In this document: positions 52,490-62,023 of the stretch, piece by piece
Layout of the letters: every line of letters starts with the position of its first letter
Position numbering within the stretch: position 1 is the stretch's first letter
Source of the DNA: Candidatus Melainabacteria bacterium
GTDB lineage: Bacteria > Cyanobacteriota > Vampirovibrionia > Obscuribacterales > Obscuribacteraceae
Length of the DNA: 64,000 nucleotides
Direction: 5' to 3'
Assembly (NCBI GenBank): GCA_003242885.1
Contig: QKMZ01000015.1
Location: 205,568-269,567 of the forward strand
Notes under the pieces: model-generated
What the model saw: only the letters and a program-made list of their open reading frames with translations
Database searches by the model: none
What the model was told of the DNA's origin: nothing
Program-made: the position numbers and the translations under genes

Positions 52490-52517
52490 TGTGCCTCGCG
52501 TCTTGTGAGCGTGAATA

Positions 52518-54323
52518 ATGCAGCTGACTCCAAAGCGATCAATGGTTATTCTTGCTGTAGCATGCCTTGGATTGTTTTTCCTGGGCATGTCGAGCTTTGG
52601 AGTTACTGATCCGGGCGAAGGATATTACGTCGAAGCGGCGCGAGAGATGGTCGAAAGCGGCGATTTCATTACGCCGCACCTCAACTATCAGATCTATTTT
52701 TCCAAGCCGATTCTGACCTTCTGGTTGATGGCAATCCCGTATAAGTTGTTTGGCGTCAGTGAATTCGCCGCCCGCATCGCCTTTTCGTTTATCGCAACGC
52801 TATTGGCGTTTGCGACCTATCGCGTTGGACGGGCATTTGGATCTGAATTCGCCGGACTCTTGGCCGGCTTAGCGATAGCCTCTTCGCCGCTTATCATCGC
52901 GGTTACGCGCCTCTCTCCCATAGACATCGCATTCACTTTATTTGTGGATTTGGCTGTTTTTGCGTTTGCTATGTGCGCAATTTTGAACAGGCAGCGTTGG
53001 TGGTGGGTGCTGTATGCGGCTCTCGGCCTGGCTGTTTTGACCAAAGGACCAGCCGGATTGGTTCTTTTCGCTGCCGGAACAATAGTCTTTCTTATCGTTT
53101 CTCGTCCGGGTTTTATCCAGCTAAAAGACTGGCTCAAGCGCTTGAGATTGGGATGGGGAGCGCTTATCTTCTTTGCTGTAGTGTTGCCCTGGTACGTAGC
53201 AATACATTTTGCCACCAAGGGACTGTTCTTGAAGGTCTTCTTTATCTACGAAAATCTGGGTCGCTTTGCCGGTCGGACCAATCTCGGAAAAGCTGTCTGG
53301 TGGTATTACTTGCCTGTGATTGGATATGGCTTCGCGCCGTGGATTCTCGTGCTGCCCTTCGCTGGTTTCTCTATTCTCAAGACTGGGTTGAGGCGAAAAC
53401 CCGCCGCGCAAGAGGGATTTACCGAAGAAAAAGACCGGAGAAGTTTATTCTTGCTCTATCTCTTCGTCTGGTCTTTGACCGAGTTTCTATTCTTTAGCTG
53501 TTCCAAAACCAAGATGGACACCTACATTTTGCCGTCATTCGCGCCTTTTGCCGTTTGTGTGGCAGTGAAGATTCAAGAGTGGCTTGTTGCGGGGAACGCA
53601 CCTGCCGCGCAAAGTCGGGCAGCGAAAGTCGGAAAGGCTGTTTTCAACACTTCGGCTGTTTTAGGATTTCTCTTGCTATTAGGAGGTCCTATTGCATCAT
53701 GCATTCTCGTTAAAACTGACATCGTAGGCAAGATTTCTCTGGCACTCGCTTCTGCCCTATTAGCCGCTGGTTTGATTTTGTCTTCTCGCTATTACAAACA
53801 CGGAAAAATTGAGCAGTCGGTGGTTGCTGTTGCCTTGGGATTTGCGCTCGCAGCGGGACTTTGCCAGCCTGTCGGATTCCAGATAGGTTCTAAGAAGCGT
53901 TGGGATGATTTGAAATTGATCGCTTCTCATCTAAAGGACAAAGATGCAGACATCGCGATTTTCAACACCTTTAAGCCTGCCGCCATGTTTTACGCGCGCG
54001 CTCCGATAGACAGTTTTTTCCATCCGCATCAGTTGAAAAAGGCAGAACCCGGTACTGCGGGGCGCCCGCAATTGGTCATAGTCAGTGACAAGGTCGTAGA
54101 TCGCCTAATTTCGCGCCCCGGGGTGAACTTGAAGCTGATCGAGCGCAGCGGCGAATGGGCGGTTTATGAAGCCGTGGGAGCACGCCTGGAGCGCAACCTG
54201 ACCTTGGAAGAAGTTTTCAACAAGCCCAAAGCTTTGGAAATGGCGGTGAGCGGAAAGGCAGAGTGGGGACCGCTAACAGTTCCTTATGCCGCAGGTGACA
54301 GGCAGTGGTGGAAGAAACAGTAG
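52518..54323 (+). CDS. ArnT/PMT-type GT-C glycosyltransferase
   Basis: 601 residues. Acidic first loop FGVTDPGEGYYVEAAREMVESGDFITPHLNYQIYFSKPILTFWL matches the PMT_2/ArnT signature (catalytic Asp/Glu in the loop), followed by ten or more helices and a soluble C-terminal domain (about 470-601). Such enzymes transfer sugars such as aminoarabinose or hexoses from polyprenyl phosphate to lipid A or proteins at the periplasmic face. It is a paralogue of the glycosyltransferase at the right end of the window. Confidence 0.87.
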   Translation: MQLTPKRSMVILAVACLGLFFLGMSSFGVTDPGEGYYVEAAREMVESGDFITPHLNYQIYFSKPILTFWLMAIPYKLFGVSEFAARIAFSFIATLLAFATYRVGRAFGSEFAGLLAGLAIASSPLIIAVTRLSPIDIAFTLFVDLAVFAFAMCAILNRQRWWWVLYAALGLAVLTKGPAGLVLFAAGTIVFLIVSRPGFIQLKDWLKRLRLGWGALIFFAVVLPWYVAIHFATKGLFLKVFFIYENLGRFAGRTNLGKAVWWYYLPVIGYGFAPWILVLPFAGFSILKTGLRRKPAAQEGFTEEKDRRSLFLLYLFVWSLTEFLFFSCSKTKMDTYILPSFAPFAVCVAVKIQEWLVAGNAPAAQSRAAKVGKAVFNTSAVLGFLLLLGGPIASCILVKTDIVGKISLALASALLAAGLILSSRYYKHGKIEQSVVAVALGFALAAGLCQPVGFQIGSKKRWDDLKLIASHLKDKDADIAIFNTFKPAAMFYARAPIDSFFHPHQLKKAEPGTAGRPQLVIVSDKVVDRLISRPGVNLKLIERSGEWAVYEAVGARLERNLTLEEVFNKPKALEMAVSGKAEWGPLTVPYAAGDRQWWKKQ

Positions 54324-54509
54324 ATGACGGGCGAGAGTAACCCTTTCTCTCTTTTGAATTAGCAGTCTTGTAAAACCCAGATAAGAACTTGAATGCTTCT
54401 TGGAAATCCCGCTTTTGGGGGATGGGACAGCCGGAACATAAATTTTGGCTTGGCGTCGTTGAATCCATGCATGCAGTGGTGCAGCAATCACCTGTGTTGG
54501 AGCACGTTT

Positions 54510-55961
54510 ATGCTGAGAAAGGATGTTGGCAGACAGAGAGCGTTGAGCATGGCGCTGTCTTTGGCTTTAGTGCTCGGAAATATCGCTCCTGCCTTTGCTG
54601 CAGCATCTCCCAGTCAGGGGACCGAGGCACGCCTCGAGAAGATTGAAAACACCCTTTTGCAAAGAACTCAAAGAGGCATGTCTGAATCTGAGCGCCTTTC
54701 AACACTCGAGAATCGCGTCTTCGGCAGCGTTAAAACAGGCAGCGTGTCCGAACGTCTTGCCAGTCTTGATACTGCGATGACGACTGCCCGCACTGCCTCT
54801 AGTTTGCTGGCTCCTCCTATGGCGCCTCGGCTCGATACGAGCCAATGGAGCAAGGTCGAAGAACCTAAGCCACAAGCCCTTTCCAACTACGATGACCCCG
54901 ATACTGCTACACCAACTGACGCCGCTACTGCAATGCTGAAGCGTGCAACTGATTTGTACTCCAGAGGGGATACTGCAGAAGCAGAGCGCATGTTCAAGAA
55001 AGTGCTCACGCTCGATTCACGTAATGCTGATGCGCACTACAATCTGGGCGCCATTGCCGAAGCCCGTGGCGACACTGCTCAAGCGCTCAATGAATATCGT
55101 ATTGCCAGCCAAATCAATCCTGGCGACCAAGAATTGAAAGACGCAGTTGCGCAAATTGAGCGCAAGCAAAACGCTGACAGATTGGCGCAAGCCGAGCAAC
55201 AGAGACAAAGAGACGAGCAGCAAAAAGAAGCTGCCCGCCGTGACAGCATGAAGAGTTTGGTTGCACAAGCTTCAACCGCATACAAAAACGGGCAGTATGA
55301 CTCTGCAGTTAGACAGTTGGAGCAAGTAGTTAAGCAAGCTCCTAACGACTCTGATGTTCGTTTTGCTCTCGCTCAAGCGTATAAAGCAAAAGGCGAGCTC
55401 TCGAAAGCCCGTATGAATCTCAATCAAGCGCTTGCAGCTCAGCCTAATAACAAACTTTATCGCGATGCATTGAGCGACCTCGATCAAAAACTCGCCAGTG
55501 GCGGTAACAGCGCAAGTGGCAGTTCTGGCAATGGAAATGTGGGCGGCAGCGGATTCAGTGGCAACCGAAATTACGATAGTGCCCGCGCTTACGACGACTC
55601 GCAACAAAATGATGGCGGACCATCGTATGCTCCGGCTCCACGCAGAAATCAACCGCAAAGCGATTACATTAGTTCTGCATCCAGTGTAGATGACGGCGAC
55701 GGTGTTCAACCCTTTACCCCATCACCAGCCTACTCCGGCAGTGCAAGCTCATCGAGAAGATATCACAAAGGTGGAATCGGTGGACTTCTTGGCGGTGGCG
55801 GAGGCACGAGCAGCATGATGAAACGCGCAGCACTCGGTTCAATTACAGGTGCAGCTATGGGTGCAATGTGGAGCCGTAACTCTGGCGGCGGAATGAAATC
55901 CAACATGCTAAAGGGCGCTCTGATGGGCGGCATGATGGGAATTTTGACCGGTGGACTCTAG
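54510..55961 (+). CDS. Exported TPR protein with Gly-rich C-terminus
   Basis: 483 residues from the ATG at 54510 (GGAG 8 nt upstream); the frame runs back to 54393 but those residues are unlikely. Signal peptide: basic start, core ALSMALSLALVLGNIAPAFA|A. The first 60 mature residues contain two copies of a short repeat RLxxLExxxFG.....SxxERLxxL (LEKIENTLL; LENRVFGSVKTGSVSERLASLD). Two TPR arrays follow (ATDLYSRGDTAEAERMFKKVLTLD... and ASTAYKNGQYDSAVRQLEQVVKQAP), separated by a Gln/Glu/Arg-rich helix. A Ser/Gly/Asn linker leads to a glycine-zipper-like end (MKRAALGSITGAAMGAMWS...GALMGGMMGILTGGL), which may insert in a membrane. Envelope scaffold role is inference. Confidence 0.78.
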   Translation: MLRKDVGRQRALSMALSLALVLGNIAPAFAAASPSQGTEARLEKIENTLLQRTQRGMSESERLSTLENRVFGSVKTGSVSERLASLDTAMTTARTASSLLAPPMAPRLDTSQWSKVEEPKPQALSNYDDPDTATPTDAATAMLKRATDLYSRGDTAEAERMFKKVLTLDSRNADAHYNLGAIAEARGDTAQALNEYRIASQINPGDQELKDAVAQIERKQNADRLAQAEQQRQRDEQQKEAARRDSMKSLVAQASTAYKNGQYDSAVRQLEQVVKQAPNDSDVRFALAQAYKAKGELSKARMNLNQALAAQPNNKLYRDALSDLDQKLASGGNSASGSSGNGNVGGSGFSGNRNYDSARAYDDSQQNDGGPSYAPAPRRNQPQSDYISSASSVDDGDGVQPFTPSPAYSGSASSSRRYHKGGIGGLLGGGGGTSSMMKRAALGSITGAAMGAMWSRNSGGGMKSNMLKGALMGGMMGILTGGL

Positions 55962-56031
55962 TTCTTAGCTCAGGTTTTGCAATCAATAATCAACACTAAG
56001 TTCTCAGGTAATAAAAACAGGAAATTTGGCG

Positions 56032-56742
56032 ATGAATTCGATTTTGAAACTGCTACCAGCACTTCTCCTAATTGCTAATGTCGGGTTTCTAAATCAGCCC
56101 GCGTCGGCTGCAGAGCTATTGCGAGGACGCGTCGAGCGAGCAGACGAAAACACTCGTGTGCAACGTCCCGGCAGCATGGGCGATAGCCTTCCCGGCAAAG
56201 TAGAGTCTACTAGACTGCAAAGGTCCGAGCCGAGGGAAGCTCCGAATTTTAGAGCTGGTCTCGTTGATACTAATGCTTTCCGTCAGCCACTTGCCGGACG
56301 TGCTCAGGACGATGGTGTCCGTCTGGGCTTGTTAAAACCTAACGACTTCGCCAATCTGCCGAGCAAATTTGATGTTGGTGCAGAGCGCGGCTCGAAAGAA
56401 ATGGTGCTTGCTTGGGAGCGCTGGCACAAACAGTTGTCGGAAGCCATTTATACTCGCTGGAGCGAAATGGCTGATACTCCTGGACGTGCGACGATTCGCT
56501 TGACGGTGACGAAAAACCTTCAAGTCATCCCAGTCATTGTTTCATCGTCTGGAAGTGGTCGTTTCGATAGAGGCTTGCTAGAGGCAATCAACAGTCTCAA
56601 TGGCAACCCTGGTCTGAATTTTCCGCGCAAATCTCAAAGAGACAAAGTCGAGTTCGAAACTGATTATGTCGCTGCTACCGACGTGAAATCAGGCTACAGC
56701 TGGGTCAAGAACGACTTCGAGAAAGTTCGAGAGAGCTACTAG
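56032..56742 (+). CDS. Exported TonB-C-like protein
   Basis: 236 residues from the ATG at 56032. Signal peptide (LKLLPALLLIANVGFLNQPASA|A), a polar Arg-rich region, then a TonB C-terminal-like domain (WERWHKQLSEAIYTRWSEMADTPGRATIRLTVTKNLQVIPVIVSSSGSGRFDRGLLEAINSLNG). The TonB-C fold links periplasmic partners to outer-membrane transport. No N-terminal TM anchor of classical TonB is present, so this is a free-standing exported variant. Its 3' end overlaps the convergent methyltransferase gene by 38 nt. Confidence 0.72.
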   Translation: MNSILKLLPALLLIANVGFLNQPASAAELLRGRVERADENTRVQRPGSMGDSLPGKVESTRLQRSEPREAPNFRAGLVDTNAFRQPLAGRAQDDGVRLGLLKPNDFANLPSKFDVGAERGSKEMVLAWERWHKQLSEAIYTRWSEMADTPGRATIRLTVTKNLQVIPVIVSSSGSGRFDRGLLEAINSLNGNPGLNFPRKSQRDKVEFETDYVAATDVKSGYSWVKNDFEKVRESY

Positions 56743-58858
56743 AGATCCACGCCTCCAGTTCGGAGAATTGTTTGGCACTGAGAATGTTTCTCTCTCTCAA
56801 TGCATTCAGTACAAACTCGTCAATCTGACATTCGCACGCTTTCAGCATGGACGGGCAAGCAGAGTTTTCTTCTGCAATACGTTTTGTCGCCTCAACGCAC
56901 TCCATTGCGAGCTTTGATAGTGTTGCAGATTCCTCTTCGGTGAATGGAATTATCGGTAAGCGTTTAACATCGCCAACCTGGAAGTTGATTGTCGGGTTAA
57001 TTAGGTGCGCCATTTTTCCTGCAAAGCTTGAGTTGAGAAAAGCAAGTAAGGTGTAGCGGTCGATATGTGTAGGAAACAGCGCGGAGGCGGCCACGTCGAA
57101 GATGCATCCGGCTGGAAGTAGGCGGACTGCGAAGTTCGAATTGTTGACGAAGGAGAATGACAAACCTTCTCTGAAATAGTACTTTTCGTTTTTCACAACC
57201 CAATGCACTTTTCCTTTGAGATATGGATACGCTTCCTTCACTGCGTCTTTGATTTCCTGCCCATCGTTTTCCCACTTCACCACATTGACAATGGGGCTAA
57301 ACCAGCGTTGTGAGCCCGCTCCTTTGACGTATGGAAACCAGATTTTGTTGATCTGGTCCTGTTCGACCTCCCAAATGAATTTGACGAATCTCTCGTTGTC
57401 GGTCGTTGCCAGTCCTTGTCTTACTTCAGCGTACTCGCCCAGTGCCGGCAGTTTTTCCATAATAGTTACGGCTGCCTCTGGACATGAATAGTTGAATTGT
57501 GAGTTTGGGAATTTTTTGAATGACTGGAGCTCTCGACTAAAAGCCAAAGGGCTGGAGTTCGGGTGTTTCAGCACCTCTGACAGCGCAGTCTTTTTGTCTT
57601 TTTCTTTTCGCAAATTGATAAACAAAGTCTCGTTTGCGGATTGATCTTTAGCGATTACCATAATTACACTGTCAATTTTTTCGCCTGACTGTAAAGGGAA
57701 AACGCCAGTGCCCGCCTCGATCGCCAGCGATAGCGTGTAATGTTCGATTAGGTGATTGCGAAACTCTTTTGAACTTGGAAGATAGAGAAGTGAGGACTGC
57801 GTTATGACTCCCAGCTTGCCGTTGTCCTTGAGGAGCTCCAAGCATCGTCGCGTGAATGCTACGGAAATATCGTGGCTTTCGTCAGGATAATGGTCTCTCA
57901 GAAGCTGTTTCAACTCACGACTCAGCAACTTTCTGCCGATATACGGTGGGTTGGTCAAAACCGCCGAATATCTGCGGCAAAGTGGATGCCCTTCGGTTGA
58001 GTCAAAACTGCGATCGAGCGACCCAAGAATGTTTTTCGTCGTATCTAAAAGCTGAATGCCCTTAAAAGCGATCGACAATGGTTCTTCCAGTCTCAAACAT
58101 CTGACGCCGAGGGCCATGCTGGTAATCCAGATTCCATGCGGGTCTATATCGAGTCCGCCGAGTGCACCTTCTGCCATGAAGGTTACTGCTTCTGTTTCTG
58201 AAAGTCCCTTCGATTGCAAAATTGAGAGCAGAGCGTCAAAAGAAGGAAGGAGAAAATTTCCACCCCCACAGGCCGGATCGATTACTGATATTTCTGTGGC
58301 TTTCGCGTTTGCAAAGTCGAATGTATTTTCGATCAACGCGTCGACGACCCAGTCAGGCGTGTAGAGCTGGGTGAAGGCAATGAGCGCTTCTCTGTCCATT
58401 TCTTTATTGGAAGATTGAACCTTCTTAAGCGCATCTTTCCTTCGCAGATGAGAACAGAGTTGATACGCGTGACCAATTGCAGTTTCTTTTGCGTAGAGAG
58501 GAAATTCTCTTGTTGCTTTGAAGAATTGCTTGAATGCTGTTAGTTGCGTTGAAGTAATCTGCGCGGGCTCATGCATAACCTCACGTACATCGATGGGAGC
58601 AAGTCCCTTAACTCTCATGAAGAGACTCTGAATCGCTGTGGAAATCTGTTGTGCATTTAGGCTCTCAATGTTTTTCACATCGAGGCATAGATGCCCGAGT
58701 TTCTCGTGCCGCGATAGAACATTTAGCGCGACAACCAAGACAATCGAAGATAGCGTTGCTGGCGCAAACTCAGTCGCAGAACTTACAGCCGACTTGCCGT
58801 TAACCGCCTTGATCAGGCGCTTGAGCTCCAATAACTGATTGTGCTCTGCGGATTTCAA
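56705..58858 (-). CDS. Solitary N6-adenine DNA methyltransferase (Eco57I/TaqI-like)
   Basis: 717 residues, TTG start. Motif I DPACGGGNF (194-202) and motif IV NPPY (303-306) identify a gamma-class N6-adenine methyltransferase. The ~160 residues before motif I are helical (FTQLYTPDWVVDALIE is the common motif X region). After the catalytic domain comes a TaqI-like specificity part (about 430-680; LGEYAEVRQGLATTDNERFVKF...AFLNSSFAGKMAHLINPTINFQVGDVKRLPIIPF). The size and layout are as in type IIG/BREX-like enzymes, but no obvious endonuclease motif or partner gene is present. It starts 5 nt after a Gfo/Idh/MocA gene, so it is in that transcript. Confidence 0.85.
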   Translation of the reverse strand: MKSAEHNQLLELKRLIKAVNGKSAVSSATEFAPATLSSIVLVVALNVLSRHEKLGHLCLDVKNIESLNAQQISTAIQSLFMRVKGLAPIDVREVMHEPAQITSTQLTAFKQFFKATREFPLYAKETAIGHAYQLCSHLRRKDALKKVQSSNKEMDREALIAFTQLYTPDWVVDALIENTFDFANAKATEISVIDPACGGGNFLLPSFDALLSILQSKGLSETEAVTFMAEGALGGLDIDPHGIWITSMALGVRCLRLEEPLSIAFKGIQLLDTTKNILGSLDRSFDSTEGHPLCRRYSAVLTNPPYIGRKLLSRELKQLLRDHYPDESHDISVAFTRRCLELLKDNGKLGVITQSSLLYLPSSKEFRNHLIEHYTLSLAIEAGTGVFPLQSGEKIDSVIMVIAKDQSANETLFINLRKEKDKKTALSEVLKHPNSSPLAFSRELQSFKKFPNSQFNYSCPEAAVTIMEKLPALGEYAEVRQGLATTDNERFVKFIWEVEQDQINKIWFPYVKGAGSQRWFSPIVNVVKWENDGQEIKDAVKEAYPYLKGKVHWVVKNEKYYFREGLSFSFVNNSNFAVRLLPAGCIFDVAASALFPTHIDRYTLLAFLNSSFAGKMAHLINPTINFQVGDVKRLPIIPFTEEESATLSKLAMECVEATKRIAEENSACPSMLKACECQIDEFVLNALRERNILSAKQFSELEAWISSSSLELSRSRS

Positions 58859-58863
58859 TTTTT

Positions 58864-59958
58864 CTATCGCGCTGTAACTAGTGATTGGAAATCCAGTTTG
58901 CGCTCTAGCTGTGCACTCTGCCTTGCGTGCTCGATGATACTTATCGTTCTTACCGCATGCTCAGGATTTACCGGCGGCGGAGTGTTGTTGTTAATTGCAT
59001 CGCGCACAGCTGCGTAGAAGTGTTCATAGCAGCCCTTCTCGCTTACCAAAATCTCACTTGCAACCTTTCCATTTTTCTCGACAGCGAGCTTGCCTGAGAG
59101 GCTAACGTCTTCCAGACCCCACTTCTTGTCACCCGGTTTTAAGCCTTTTCGCAGTGCATCTTCCTGCGGATCTAGTCCGTATTTTTCATAGCCACCATTC
59201 ATTGCCAGCACACGAAAACGTGGACCAGGAATCGCGGATACGATGTTGGCGTAAAGATGGGCACGAACACCGCCGGCAAATTCCAACGCGATAAATGCAT
59301 CATCGTCTGCACGTACGCCAGCTCTACGTTTATCTAGTTCGCAATACACGGTGTTTGGCGTTCCAAAAAGGACACAAGCCTGGTCGATAAGGTGGCTCCC
59401 CAAGTCGAAGAGCAAGCCGCCGCCCTCGTCCGGTCCCGTGTTGTCTTTCCATTTTTTTGTGTCTAATGTTGGGCGAAAACGCTCAAAGCGCGATTCGAAT
59501 CGCACAACATCCGACAACTTTCCTTCTTTCAACAACTTTTGAATTGTTAGAAAGTCATTGTCCCAACGGCGGTTTTGATAAACGGTAAGCAGCTTCTTTT
59601 GCTTGTTGGCGAGATCGATAACCTCGCGGCATTCGCGGCTGTTGATTGCAAACGGCTTGTCCACTACTACAGCTTTTCCTGCTTCGAGAGCAGCTTTCGC
59701 TTGTGATGCGTGCCATTTGTTTGGCGACGCGATAACAACCAAATCAATGATGTCTGAATGCGACTTCAGCGCTGTTTCCAACGAGTTGACTATTTTTGCG
59801 TTTGGAAATGTAGCTGCCGCTTTTTTGTGACGCTCTTCATTGCTTGTCGTGATTACCGTGACTTCCAGACCTTGAGTCGTAATCAGCAGCGGCGCATGGA
59901 AAATCTCTCCGGCTAGACCATAGCCAATCAGCGCGACTCTCAGAGGCTTGTCTGACAT
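58864..59958 (-). CDS. Gfo/Idh/MocA-family oxidoreductase
   Basis: 364 residues. N-terminal Rossmann fold (RVALIGYGLAGEIFHAPLL, near 6-24) and the family motif AGKAVVVDKPFAI (near 91-103, normally EKP; here DKP), then the GFO_IDH_MocA C-terminal domain (GGLLFDLGSHLIDQACVLFG). Such enzymes oxidise or reduce sugars, inositol or biliverdin with NAD(P). The substrate is not evident. It starts one nt after the stop of the TPR gene and is followed 5 nt later by the methyltransferase, so the three genes form one operon. Confidence 0.9.
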   Translation of the reverse strand: MSDKPLRVALIGYGLAGEIFHAPLLITTQGLEVTVITTSNEERHKKAAATFPNAKIVNSLETALKSHSDIIDLVVIASPNKWHASQAKAALEAGKAVVVDKPFAINSRECREVIDLANKQKKLLTVYQNRRWDNDFLTIQKLLKEGKLSDVVRFESRFERFRPTLDTKKWKDNTGPDEGGGLLFDLGSHLIDQACVLFGTPNTVYCELDKRRAGVRADDDAFIALEFAGGVRAHLYANIVSAIPGPRFRVLAMNGGYEKYGLDPQEDALRKGLKPGDKKWGLEDVSLSGKLAVEKNGKVASEILVSEKGCYEHFYAAVRDAINNNTPPPVNPEHAVRTISIIEHARQSAQLERKLDFQSLVTAR

Positions 59959-59959
59959 C

Positions 59960-60742
59960 TCAATTTCCTTTGTCGGTTGTTGCGGGGGCTTGGGGTACCG
60001 GGCTTACTGCAGGAATCGTAGTATAAGGGTTTGCGTCGGAATTTTGTGCGGGACTTGTATTAATACCTGAAGCCGAGTCAGCGCTTGGCGGCGTGCTTTG
60101 CGCTGATTTGTCGTCGTCTGGCTTTTCACTTTCAGTTGAAACAGTGGAAGTGTCACCGGCGGTTTCCACTGGCAACACGTTTGCTCTGCTTACTTTCTTT
60201 TCTAAAGCCGTTATCAATTTGCTCATTCCAACCCGTTTGGACGCAGGAGCATGTAAGGACTGAGCCCTTTTCAACGCTTTTAAAGCTCGCGAGTATTCAT
60301 GCTCTTTGGTGAGAATTATGCCCAGGTTGTACCAGGGTCCCCAGCGTCTTGGAGATAGTTGGGTAGCCATCTCAGTTGTGGTTTCGGCGCGTTCCAAATT
60401 GCCTGACTTGTGAAGTGCGGCGCCGAGATTTTCGTAATACGTATAGTCGTGGCTGTAGCGCTGTATTGCCTTTTGAAACATCAGCATTGCATCTTTGTAG
60501 TGCCCTGAGCGCGCAAAGCGAAGTCCCTGATTGTTCAATTTATTCGCTTCAATCCAATCCAGATACTTCCCTTTCTTTGGAAACAACTTGGACTCAATGT
60601 ACTCTTGCTCTTCCTCTGTTGCTGCTGCTGCTGCTTGAGCTTTGACTTGAGCCGTTGCGAAACTGGCATGGGAAAATTGATTGAAGTAAGAAATGCAAGC
60701 GAAAAGCAACACAAATAGAAAACGAGGGAGGCTGCGATTCAC
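59960..60742 (-). CDS. Exported TPR protein
   Basis: 260 residues, ATG at 60742. Signal peptide (FLFVLLFACISYFNQFSHASFATA). Three TPR-like repeats (about 65-180: NLNNQGLRFARSGHYKDAMLMFQKAIQRYS, YYENLGAALHKSGNLERAETTTEMATQLSP, PWYNLGIILTKEHEYSRALKALKRAQSL). The last 70 residues are a Pro/Thr/Ser/Ala-rich disordered tail. First gene of the operon with the oxidoreductase and the DNA methyltransferase, a combination with no obvious logic. Confidence 0.8.
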   Translation of the reverse strand: MNRSLPRFLFVLLFACISYFNQFSHASFATAQVKAQAAAAATEEEQEYIESKLFPKKGKYLDWIEANKLNNQGLRFARSGHYKDAMLMFQKAIQRYSHDYTYYENLGAALHKSGNLERAETTTEMATQLSPRRWGPWYNLGIILTKEHEYSRALKALKRAQSLHAPASKRVGMSKLITALEKKVSRANVLPVETAGDTSTVSTESEKPDDDKSAQSTPPSADSASGINTSPAQNSDANPYTTIPAVSPVPQAPATTDKGN

Positions 60743-60832
60743 TGAAGCGGACCTCCCTCATTTTGTTAGTGTCGTGTTTTCTTGAGTTGCTCAGTAGTTC
60801 AGTAATTAGCAACTCCGCTGCGATTTTACGGC

Positions 60833-62023
60833 TTAGACCTTCGCTTTCTTCTTCATGTCGAAAGTGATTTCGTGCTTAGCCATTCGATCGAACGCTTCTT
60901 TCATTCTGTCTTTGTCAGCACAAAGTCCCATCCGGAACCAGCCTTCACCTTGCGGACCGTATGCAGTGCCTGGTGGCACAACGATGCCGGCTTTATCCAG
61001 CATGATTTCTGCAAACTCTGCAGAGCTCATGCCTTCCGGTGTCGGCAGCCACATGTAGAAGGTTGCTTTGATCGGTTTTACAGTCCAGCCGAGCTTGGTC
61101 AGTTCTTTTACAGCCAGGTCGCGGCGTTCGATGTACAACTTGTTGCAGGCTTCGATGTGGTCCATCGGTCCTTCCAGTGCGGCGATACCGGCGATTTGAA
61201 TGGCGCGGAAGATATCGGTGTCGCAGTTCGATTTGATAGAACCGAGTGCTTTCACTGCAACCGGGTTGCCGATTGCAAAGCCAATTCTCCAGCCGGTCAT
61301 GTTGAATGATTTCGACAGTGTGTGCAGTTCGATTGCAACATCCTTGGCACCTTCGACTTCGAAAATCGACGGAGCAACATAACCTTCATAGGTCATTTCA
61401 GGGTAGGATAAATCGTGGCAAACGAGCAGGTCATGCTTCTTCGCGAAGGCTACCAGCTTTTTGAAGAACTCGAGGTCGGCAATGCCGGCGGTCGGGTTGT
61501 TCGGGTAGTTGAGCATGATCAGTTTGGCGCGCTTGCAGACGTCTTCTGGAATTGCATCCAGGTCAGGCAAGAAATTGTTTTCCGCCTTGAGCGGCATGAA
61601 GTAAGGCTCTCCGCCGGCCAGGATGGTGGATGTTTTGTAGACCGGATAGGCTGGGTCAGGAATGATGTTGATGTCACCGCTGTCGATGAAAGCCATGATC
61701 GTGTTGTGCAGACCTTCTTTCGAACCGATGAGTGAAGTCACTTCGGTTGCTGGATCAACAGTCACACCGAAACGGTTTTTGATGTATTTTGCAGCAGCGG
61801 CTTTGAATTCTGGAGTGCCGCCGAACGGTGGGTATTTATGGTTAGCCGGATTGTCGATTGCTTTGTGCATCGCATCGACAATGTGCTTCGGCGTCGGTTG
61901 ATCGGGATCGCCGATGCCCAGATTGATTACATCAACCCCACGAGCAACAGCAGCCTGGCGTTTCTTATCGATTTCCGCAAAGATATACGGAGGGATCGAC
62001 TTCATTCTCTTTGATACTTCCAT
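60833..62023 (-). CDS. dapL: LL-diaminopimelate aminotransferase (DapL-like)
   Basis: 396 residues from the ATG at 62023; the frame extends 20 codons upstream. Class I/II aminotransferase fold: GDPDQPTPKHIVDAM (near 38-52), NYPNNPT (172-178), catalytic Lys238 in TLSKSFNMTGWRIG. The sequence (SIPPYIFAEIDKKRQAAVARGVDVINLGIGDPD) is characteristic of the DapL branch, which converts tetrahydrodipicolinate to LL-diaminopimelate for lysine and peptidoglycan, a route used by Cyanobacteria and relatives. A related glutamate-type aminotransferase role cannot be excluded without phylogeny. Confidence 0.87.
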   Translation of the reverse strand: MEVSKRMKSIPPYIFAEIDKKRQAAVARGVDVINLGIGDPDQPTPKHIVDAMHKAIDNPANHKYPPFGGTPEFKAAAAKYIKNRFGVTVDPATEVTSLIGSKEGLHNTIMAFIDSGDINIIPDPAYPVYKTSTILAGGEPYFMPLKAENNFLPDLDAIPEDVCKRAKLIMLNYPNNPTAGIADLEFFKKLVAFAKKHDLLVCHDLSYPEMTYEGYVAPSIFEVEGAKDVAIELHTLSKSFNMTGWRIGFAIGNPVAVKALGSIKSNCDTDIFRAIQIAGIAALEGPMDHIEACNKLYIERRDLAVKELTKLGWTVKPIKATFYMWLPTPEGMSSAEFAEIMLDKAGIVVPPGTAYGPQGEGWFRMGLCADKDRMKEAFDRMAKHEITFDMKKKAKV

